Positions 24,598 to 29,409 of a stretch of DNA of 29,409 nt are shown here, one piece after another (positions within the stretch are counted from its first letter, which is position 1; each line of letters opens with the position of its first letter). Made by a program: the position numbers and the translations under genes. The stretch spans positions 161,591 to 190,999 of the forward strand of contig DINI01000019.1 of the NCBI GenBank assembly GCA_002426755.1, written 5' to 3'. Source of the stretch: Flavobacteriaceae bacterium UBA5544 (lineage in GTDB: Bacteria > Bacteroidota > Bacteroidia > Flavobacteriales > Flavobacteriaceae). Below the pieces are notes generated by a model. That model saw nothing but the letters and a program-made list of their open reading frames with translations, had not been told where the DNA came from and ran no database searches.

Positions 24598-25461
24598 TTG
24601 GATTATTCGAGAATAATAGCAGGCACAATGACATGGGGTGCATGGGGAAAGAAACTTCCAACCTCTGAAATGATTTCCTTAATGCACCATTGCATCGAAC
24701 AGAATATCACAACTTTTGACCATGCGGATATTTATGGAGGCTACACAACGGAAGCTGATTTTGGATTGGCGTTTTCACAATCTGGAATCAAACGCGACAG
24801 CATTCAATTGATTTCTAAATGCGGCATACAATACATGTCTGATAATCGTGACAATAAGGTAAAGCATTATAATTATTCCAAAGAGTACATCATTTGGTCG
24901 GCGGAAGAGTCTTTGAAACATTTGAAAACTGATTATCTTGATTTGTTTTTACTACACAGACCCAGTCCGTTAATGCATCCCGATGACATTGCAGAAGCCA
25001 TTGCAACATTAAAAAAACAAGGAAAAATAAAGAACTTCGGGGTTTCCAATTTCACACCATCACAAGTGGAATTGATTTCGAAATCCACTGAAATTTCAGT
25101 GAATCAAATTGAATTTTCATTGACGCAACATACTGCGATGCATGATGGCACACTAGATAATATGATGCTCAAAAACATCCTTCCAATGTCTTGGTCGCCT
25201 TTAGGTTTTGTGTTCAAGGATGATACAGAACAAACGCGGCGTATTTATAAACAATTAGGTGAATTGAAAGAAAAATACAATGCCACCGAAGACCAATTAG
25301 TATTGGCTTGGATACTCAAGCACCCTTCTAACGTTCATCCTGTGATTGGGACGACCACCAAACAACGCATTGTTGATGCTTCCAAAGCGATTGAAATCGA
25401 ATTGGAATTGGAAGATTGGTTTCTATTATTAGTAGCGTCACAAGGGCATAAAGTACCTTAA
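24598..25461 (+). CDS. Aldo/keto reductase
   Basis: 287 residues if translation starts at TTG 24598. No ATG is available before codon 11. A TTG at 24547 would give 304 residues, but related proteins begin just before DYSRIIAGTMTWG, so the later start fits better; the call is uncertain. The catalytic tetrad is Asp41, Tyr46 (TFDHADIYGGY), Lys74 (LISKCGIQ) and His120 (LFLLHRPSPLMHP). SQ-type cofactor contacts lie at the end (HPVIGTTTKQRIVDA). It resembles the YdhF-like group of NADPH-dependent reductases. The substrate cannot be told. It is followed after 53 bases by a short-chain dehydrogenase. Confidence 0.9.
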   Translation: MDYSRIIAGTMTWGAWGKKLPTSEMISLMHHCIEQNITTFDHADIYGGYTTEADFGLAFSQSGIKRDSIQLISKCGIQYMSDNRDNKVKHYNYSKEYIIWSAEESLKHLKTDYLDLFLLHRPSPLMHPDDIAEAIATLKKQGKIKNFGVSNFTPSQVELISKSTEISVNQIEFSLTQHTAMHDGTLDNMMLKNILPMSWSPLGFVFKDDTEQTRRIYKQLGELKEKYNATEDQLVLAWILKHPSNVHPVIGTTTKQRIVDASKAIEIELELEDWFLLLVASQGHKVP

Positions 25462-25465
25462 AGAA

Positions 25466-25491
25466 AGTTGACAGTATACAGTCGCAGTCAC
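25466..25491. repeat. AGTnnnC repeat between the two oxidoreductase genes
   Basis: Units AGTTGAC, AGTATAC, AGTCGC and AGTCAC follow one another at 7, 7 and 6 bases, starting 5 bases after the aldo/keto reductase stop. A small hairpin CTAG-N5-CTAG (25491-25503) comes next. Confidence 0.65.
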
Positions 25492-25514
25492 TAGAAAAAC
25501 TAGCTTAAAACATT

Positions 25515-26270
25515 ATGAAAAGAAAAACAGCATTAATCACAGGAGCCACCAGCGGCATCGGAAGAGCCACAGCTCATGAGTTTGCCAAACATGATATCAA
25601 TTTGATTTTATGTGGAAGACGACAAGAACGCCTCGATACCATCCAAAAAGCATTGGAGAAACAAACCGAGGTACATACACTCAATTTTGATGTTCGGGAC
25701 AAGAATGCCACTTTTGAAGCGATACAATCGTTACCCGACGAATTCAAAAACATCGATATTCTTATCAACAATGCAGGAAATGCCCATGGTTTGGACCCCA
25801 TCCAAACAGGAAACCTAGACGATTGGGACGCTATGATGGATATAAATGTCAAAGGCTTATTATATGTCAGCAAAGCTGTGATTCCACAAATGACCGAAAG
25901 ACAATCGGGGCATATTATTAATATTGGTTCGTCCGCCGGGAAAGAGGTCTATCCCAAAGGAAACGTTTATTGTGGCAGCAAACATGCGGTCTTGGCAATC
26001 ACGGAAGGAATGCGGATTGACCTCAATCCGTATGGCATTAAAGTGTCGGCCATAAATCCTGGATTAGTGGAAACCGAGTTTTCACAAGTGCGATTTAAAG
26101 GTGATGCCGTTGCAGATTCTGTTTATAAAGGTTATAAAGCATTACAGCCCGAAGACATTGCGGACATCATTTATTTTGCAATTTCCAGACCTCATCATGT
26201 GAATATTGCTGACTTGTTGGTGTTTCCAACGGCGCAGGCAAATAGTACGACGGTGAAGAAAGAAGTATAA
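25515..26270 (+). CDS. Short-chain dehydrogenase/reductase (YdfG-like)
   Basis: 251 residues, the usual length of classical SDRs. The nucleotide-binding motif TGATSGIG is at 9-16, with Arg35-Arg36 after the second strand, which favours NADP(H). NNAG is at 85-88. The catalytic residues are Asn111, Ser139, Tyr152 and Lys156 (YCGSK). The C-terminal part (PEDIADIIYFAISRPHHVNIADLLVFPTAQA) is typical of the group that oxidises 3-hydroxy acids such as serine or 3-hydroxypropionate (YdfG). All catalytic residues are intact. It is probably cotranscribed with the aldo/keto reductase. Confidence 0.93.
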   Translation: MKRKTALITGATSGIGRATAHEFAKHDINLILCGRRQERLDTIQKALEKQTEVHTLNFDVRDKNATFEAIQSLPDEFKNIDILINNAGNAHGLDPIQTGNLDDWDAMMDINVKGLLYVSKAVIPQMTERQSGHIINIGSSAGKEVYPKGNVYCGSKHAVLAITEGMRIDLNPYGIKVSAINPGLVETEFSQVRFKGDAVADSVYKGYKALQPEDIADIIYFAISRPHHVNIADLLVFPTAQANSTTVKKEV

Positions 26271-26313
26271 TCTTGATAAACCATAAGATTCCTTTCTTCG
26301 CAAAAATTAAGTC

Positions 26314-27447
26314 ATGATTAACAAACGCCTTCTCATAAAAAACCTCCTTGCTCACAATGATGAGAACAGTTTTTATGACAAAAAACGAAAGGTGGACATC
26401 AGTGAGAAAGAAGGCAAGGCAAAATTTTTGAAACATATTTGTGCGCTATCAAACAGTAACCCTAAAAACAATTCCTATATCATAATTGGTGTTGAAGATG
26501 AAAGTAATCAAATCACCGGAGTTGATTTTTTTGACGACAGTAAAATCCAAAACCTTATCAATGCTTATTTGACCAATCCACCTGTGGTGTCTTATGAGAA
26601 CATCCCTTTTCCACATTTACATGATGACAAAGTAGTTGGTTTGGTCACCATTCGTCCGATTGATGGTTTGACATCACTCCGTAAGAATATTTGGAAATAT
26701 TATGGAGGTTCGGTGTTTTTTAGAGATGGAAGTATGAGTATGCCAAAGGTATTTGATATCGAGATAAAGGATGTCAATTCAAAAATTGTGGAAGCCATTG
26801 AAAATCACGCCCAAAATAATATTGAATATACCCTCGATGGCGTTTTTGATTTTATGAACAAACGAAAAGATTACAACCCAAAATATAAAGTATTTAAGGA
26901 GTATTTTGTGCTTTGTTGGGCCGGTCAAAAAAAGGTTGTAAAAGAGAACCTTTATTATTCGAGGGTTGATATAGAGCTGGTCAATGAACAAGTGCGTTTG
27001 TTCTTTTCAACTTTAGACGAAGTATCAATTACGTATGATGAAGACCAATTCAAAATCATTGAATATGTGAGTTTGGGGCTCCAAAACTCGTATAAATATT
27101 ATCCACTTGAAGAAACTATTATTCAATTTGGGAATAATGCCAATTATCACATAGACACGCAACTATTGTTTGAAGCGCCACAATTTGACAAAAAAGTGTT
27201 GCACCATATTTACAATGCCAATAATGCTATTTTGGAAAAATTGAAGAAAGGCATTTCCCTTTCCAAACATGAAGAACAAGATTTGGTCAATCTTCCTGCT
27301 ACTTATTTGATTTGTTATCTTAATTTATTCCATGAAGCCATTGACAAGCTAAATGAGGCAAAACCGTATCTCAAAGAATATAATCAAGAAGTTTATGCCA
27401 ATTACAAAGAATCACTTCGCATATTAAGAAAGGTTAAGTACAGTTAA
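26314..27447 (+). CDS. AlbA_2/Schlafen-type putative nucleic acid or ATP-binding protein
   Basis: 377 residues, no signal peptide or membrane helix. Residues 20-130 resemble the AlbA_2 domain: SFYDKKRKVDISEKEGKAKFLKHICALSNS, then SYIIIGVEDESNQITGVDFFD and KVVGLVTIRPIDG. These proteins are often labelled ATP-binding, though the domain is better linked to nucleic acid binding. The remaining 240 residues are mostly helical and I do not recognise them; they contain CWAGQKKVVKENLYYSRVDIELVNEQVRLFF and end in LRKVKYS. The gene starts 43 bases after the dehydrogenase. Function unknown; roles in defence or RNA handling are possible for this fold but nothing around it is a defence gene. Confidence 0.75.
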   Translation: MINKRLLIKNLLAHNDENSFYDKKRKVDISEKEGKAKFLKHICALSNSNPKNNSYIIIGVEDESNQITGVDFFDDSKIQNLINAYLTNPPVVSYENIPFPHLHDDKVVGLVTIRPIDGLTSLRKNIWKYYGGSVFFRDGSMSMPKVFDIEIKDVNSKIVEAIENHAQNNIEYTLDGVFDFMNKRKDYNPKYKVFKEYFVLCWAGQKKVVKENLYYSRVDIELVNEQVRLFFSTLDEVSITYDEDQFKIIEYVSLGLQNSYKYYPLEETIIQFGNNANYHIDTQLLFEAPQFDKKVLHHIYNANNAILEKLKKGISLSKHEEQDLVNLPATYLICYLNLFHEAIDKLNEAKPYLKEYNQEVYANYKESLRILRKVKYS

Positions 27448-27507
27448 TTCTTAACGGAAATTTTGCAATTTGGAAATGTAATATTATAAAGTTATACTGA
27501 TTTTTGT

Positions 27508-27582
27508 AGTGCTATTAATCAGTTTAAATCTACCTCATTTCTCCCGATAAAATTTCGGCATTGAACTGGGGTTTTTTATTTT
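27508..27582 (+). ncRNA. Structured element, copy 1: possible small RNA or terminator
   Basis: It starts AGTGCTATTAATCA and ends in GGGGTTTTTTATTTT. Inner stem CCGA (27544-27547) with TCGG (27555-27558), 7-base loop; outer stem ACCTCA (27532-27537) with TGGGGT (27567-27572). The T-run directly after the outer stem points to transcription on the plus strand. It may simply be the terminator of the AlbA_2 gene. Confidence 0.45.
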
Positions 27583-27687
27583 ATCTATTCTTCAAGGCAT
27601 TCATTTTTAAAAAAATACCATTCATACAGTTTTTTTTACCAATCATAGTTTTTTTGTTGGAGTAGATGATATTTTTTAGACATTTAC

Positions 27688-27762
27688 AGTGCTATTAATC
27701 AATTACAATAAAGCCCTTTTTCTCCCGATACATGTTCGGCATTGAAATAGGGTTTTTGTTTT
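27688..27762 (+). ncRNA. Structured element, copy 2: possible small RNA or terminator
   Basis: It lies 180-181 bases after copy 1 and has the same AGTGCTATTAATCA start, the same inner stem CCGA (27725-27728)/TCGG (27736-27739) with a different 7-base loop, and the shared TCGGCATTGAA segment. The outer stem here is AAAGCCC (27710-27716) with GGGTTTT (27750-27756). The stem sequence has changed on both sides compared with copy 1, yet pairing is kept. Confidence 0.45.
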
Positions 27763-27764
27763 TT

Positions 27765-28451
27765 TTAGTGGAATAAGTTAGAATCGTCAATATAAATTTT
27801 AAAGCCAACTCCAAGGGTGTGAAATTGTGCCCTATCAAACGTAGATTTCAACTCATCTGGCACATTTATATTTGTTTTATCATTTCTGTAATCATATTTT
27901 AAATAAACTGCTGTGAAATGATTTAATTCATAATCAAGGTAAAACCCATAAGCGTGCAACTTGGCATTGTCTCGTTGCAAACCTCTTGAACCGTCTATGA
28001 TACTATTTCTATAATCTGAATTTCCAACAACACTAAAACTTACCCCCAGACGAACTTTCTCAAATGGTAAAAACTCATAGCCAATTGACAAACTTTGGTT
28101 TGAAAATGTCGATTTCTCGTAATTTCCTACAACAGTTTTATCTTCGACCTCAAAATAATTTGCACCAAGACCCAGCTTTACAAAAAATTGTTTGTACACA
28201 TAGATTTGTGCGTTAAAATCGAAACCCATTTTTCCCGTCATTGCCTTTCCTACAAATCTATTTCCAGAAGGAATGGCTTGGTTCAAATCAAAAGAGAAAG
28301 CTAATAACCGTGGTCTGTAATTTTGCATATTTGTAACCCTTATGGAATCTTCTGGGTCCTCAAATATTCTCAACTCTCGTTCCTGTGCCATAGAAATAAG
28401 GCCACACAATAACATGATGATGCAAGTGAAATTCCTAATAGGTAAACTCAT
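27765..28451 (-). CDS. Outer membrane beta-barrel protein
   Basis: 228 residues from ATG 28451, which overlaps the end of the upstream lipoprotein gene by 17 bases. A longer start at 28505 would overlap more and precede the signal peptide, so it is rejected. Residues 1-22 (ending CGLISMAQ) are the signal peptide. The mature part has alternating strands such as RPRLLAFSFDLNQAIPSGNRF, FVKLGLGANYFEVEDK, SLSIGYEFLPFEKVRLGVSFSVV, LHAYGFYLDYELNHFTAVYLKYDYR and HTLGVGFKIYIDD, as in small porin-like barrels of 8 to 10 strands. No ligand can be assigned. Overlap with the lipoprotein gene suggests the two proteins work together. Confidence 0.8.
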   Translation of the reverse strand: MSLPIRNFTCIIMLLCGLISMAQERELRIFEDPEDSIRVTNMQNYRPRLLAFSFDLNQAIPSGNRFVGKAMTGKMGFDFNAQIYVYKQFFVKLGLGANYFEVEDKTVVGNYEKSTFSNQSLSIGYEFLPFEKVRLGVSFSVVGNSDYRNSIIDGSRGLQRDNAKLHAYGFYLDYELNHFTAVYLKYDYRNDKTNINVPDELKSTFDRAQFHTLGVGFKIYIDDSNLFH

Positions 28452-29130
28452 AAGTATAATTCGGTTGGTCAATAATGAAAGTTTCTGTAATTGTTGGCTG
28501 TTCATTGATGGAATAAGAAAATGTAACTACAGAGCCCAAAGTCGTTTCTAGTTGACCGGCTTCATCAGGGTTGTTTTCATTCAACATATTCCCAATGACT
28601 TGTTCTGAATAGCAGTCGCTTAATTCTGTGTTGAGAACCCCGTCTTGATAAACTTCAGAACATCCTGGGATTTGATACGTCAATGAATAAGAGATATTGG
28701 TTCCAGAAGGGCTTGTTCTTGTAATAGAAAAATTTAAGGTGGCTTTATCCTTTAGATTTACAGTTCCTATATCGAAGGATGACTCTGAAGATGGGTATTC
28801 AAGGGTTTCAGTTACATATTGGTAATCTGAATATAGCTCTTGTCCATCTATAAAAACAGAAAAATTTCTGTCCTTGTCCGACAAGGAGGTGACACTAAAA
28901 CTCCCATCTGGTTCTGTTTGTCCACTTCCGAGCAAATACTCATCCCGACTATAAAAAAATACAAAATACCCATAGGTCACTTCTGAATAAACCTGAACTT
29001 CATGGCCACCGAGAGCTTGACCTTCAGAATCCAAAACAATACCTTTTACCAAAATTCTTTGGTTTGGTTCTAGCTCTGGCGTGCAACTGAATAATAAACA
29101 TAGGGTGAAGAAAGGTGAAAATAGTTTCAT
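28435..29130 (-). CDS. Lipoprotein with N-terminal carboxypeptidase-like domain
   Basis: 231 residues from ATG 29130. The signal MKLFSPFFTLCLLFSC puts the lipidated Cys at 16. Residues 25-110 (RILVKGIVLDSEGQALGGHEVQVYSEV ... GSGQTEPDGSFSVTSLSDKDRNFSVFIDG) are a carboxypeptidase regulatory-like beta-sandwich. The second half (135-231) is another beta-rich domain with two Cys (PGCSEVY and LSDCYSEQ), perhaps a disulfide, ending TYEFTY. After the Cys comes TPELEPNQ, without the run of Asp seen in the other lipoproteins here, so surface export is less certain. It is translationally coupled to the barrel protein downstream. Confidence 0.8.
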   Translation of the reverse strand: MKLFSPFFTLCLLFSCTPELEPNQRILVKGIVLDSEGQALGGHEVQVYSEVTYGYFVFFYSRDEYLLGSGQTEPDGSFSVTSLSDKDRNFSVFIDGQELYSDYQYVTETLEYPSSESSFDIGTVNLKDKATLNFSITRTSPSGTNISYSLTYQIPGCSEVYQDGVLNTELSDCYSEQVIGNMLNENNPDEAGQLETTLGSVVTFSYSINEQPTITETFIIDQPNYTYEFTY

Positions 29131-29139
29131 ATCGCTTTG

Positions 29140-29153
29140 GTTAACTGGCAACT
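29140..29153. repeat. Two AGTnnnC heptamers upstream of the lipoprotein gene
   Basis: On the minus strand AGTTGCC (29153-29147) and AGTTAAC (29146-29140) lie 10 bases before the start codon. Two units alone could be chance; listed because the unit matches the longer arrays in the window. Confidence 0.3.
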
Positions 29154-29203
29154 ATTTGTTAGATGTAAAACCCAGTAAAAGGTTGCGTCATTATGTAAAA
29201 AAA

Positions 29204-29229
29204 AAGCCACAATCTTACAAATGTGGCTT
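29204..29229 (-). terminator. Intrinsic terminator after the aldehyde dehydrogenase gene
   Basis: AAGCCACA (29204-29211) pairs with TGTGGCTT (29222-29229) over 8 base pairs with a 10-base loop. On the minus strand the stem is followed by about ten T. It lies 22 bases beyond the dehydrogenase stop codon. Confidence 0.85.
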
Positions 29230-29250
29230 CTCATTTATGATTAATACCTT

Positions 29251-29409
29251 TTAAAGGTCAAACTTAATTCCTTGTGCTAAAGGCAAGTTAGTAGTATAAT
29301 TAATCGTATTGGTTTGACGTCTCATATAAACCTTCCATGCATCTGAACCTGACTCGCGTCCACCGCCTGTTTCTTTCTCACCTCCAAAAGCGCCGCCAAT
29401 TTCAGCACC
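29251..29409 (-). CDS. 3' end of an ALDH7-type aldehyde dehydrogenase (alpha-aminoadipic semialdehyde dehydrogenase-like)
   Basis: I translated the right edge directly: 52 residues, open at base 29409, with TAA at 29253-29251. The fragment contains GGAFGGEKETGGGRESGSD, then WKVYMRRQTNTINYT and LPLAQGIKFDL at the end. This C-terminus is a close match to what I know of antiquitin (ALDH7), which oxidises alpha-aminoadipic semialdehyde in lysine breakdown. The catalytic Cys and the NAD-binding part lie outside the window. It is followed by a strong terminator. Confidence 0.9.
   Translation of the reverse strand, partial: GAEIGGAFGGEKETGGGRESGSDAWKVYMRRQTNTINYTTNLPLAQGIKFDL

Larger units (their letters stand above)
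27448..27764. other. 317-base non-coding gap between convergent genes
   Basis: No credible reading frame is present. The gap contains two related ~75-base structured elements (described separately) and AT-rich stretches with several T-runs on the plus strand. The flanking genes converge, so coding-gene promoters are not expected here. Confidence 0.7.

Noticed and set aside
26314..27447. The AlbA_2 protein plus the adjacent repeats as a defence island
   Set aside because: No nuclease, methylase, toxin, helicase or recombinase gene flanks it; neighbours are metabolic oxidoreductases and envelope proteins.
27508..27762. The two ~75-base elements as integron attC sites around a cassette
   Set aside because: No GTTRRRY/RYYYAAC core pairs are visible, the 105 bases between the copies hold no gene, and no integrase is in the window.
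28451..28505. Longer N-terminus of the outer membrane barrel protein
   Set aside because: It lies entirely within the coding end of the lipoprotein gene and precedes the signal peptide.

Overview
The window looks like a chromosome segment from a marine-type member of the Flavobacteriaceae (Bacteroidota). It is AT-rich. Its lipoproteins carry an acidic stretch after the lipobox Cys (CSSDDD, CGDDD). It has TAnnTTTG-type -7 boxes, and its gene families are typical of flavobacteria: HmuY, DUF6607, DUF2271, DUF2490, DUF4382, SulP/carbonic anhydrase and a full Bat operon. I see no rRNA, tRNA, CRISPR array, insertion sequence or phage gene.

Region 1 (1-7400) is a divergent haem/iron acquisition locus. 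Rightward are a TonB-dependent receptor and a HmuY-family surface lipoprotein. Leftward are a DUF6607 protein, a secreted ankyrin-repeat protein, a DUF2271 protein and a PepSY-TM/flavodoxin reductase that runs off the left edge. The likely logic is capture at the surface, TonB-driven import, and reduction at the inner membrane. The 105-base divergent spacer holds two face-to-face -7 boxes and a palindrome that may be a metal-responsive operator.

Region 2 (7376-13716, all leftward) is one compact six-gene unit: SulP transporter, universal stress protein, beta-carbonic anhydrase, DUF2490 outer membrane protein, second SulP, second beta-carbonic anhydrase. It ends at a bidirectional terminator shared with region 1. 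It reads as a bicarbonate/CO2 uptake and interconversion module.

Region 3 (13811-23452, leftward) is a Bat (aerotolerance-type) operon: MoxR ATPase, DUF58, a BatD-like membrane protein, BatA, BatB, BatC, BatD, BatE, then a 98-residue one-helix protein. Several of its gene junctions hold degenerate repeats with a strict 7-base period.

Region 4 (23500-29409) is mixed: a DUF4382 lipoprotein (leftward); an aldo/keto reductase, a short-chain dehydrogenase and an AlbA_2/Schlafen-type protein (rightward); a 317-base gap with two diverged copies of a structured ~75-nt element; an overlapping OMP/lipoprotein pair (leftward); and the 3' end of an ALDH7-type aldehyde dehydrogenase followed by a strong terminator.

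The two observations I rate highest are the family of 7-base-period intergenic repeats and the duplicated, possibly covarying RNA-like element at 27508-27762.
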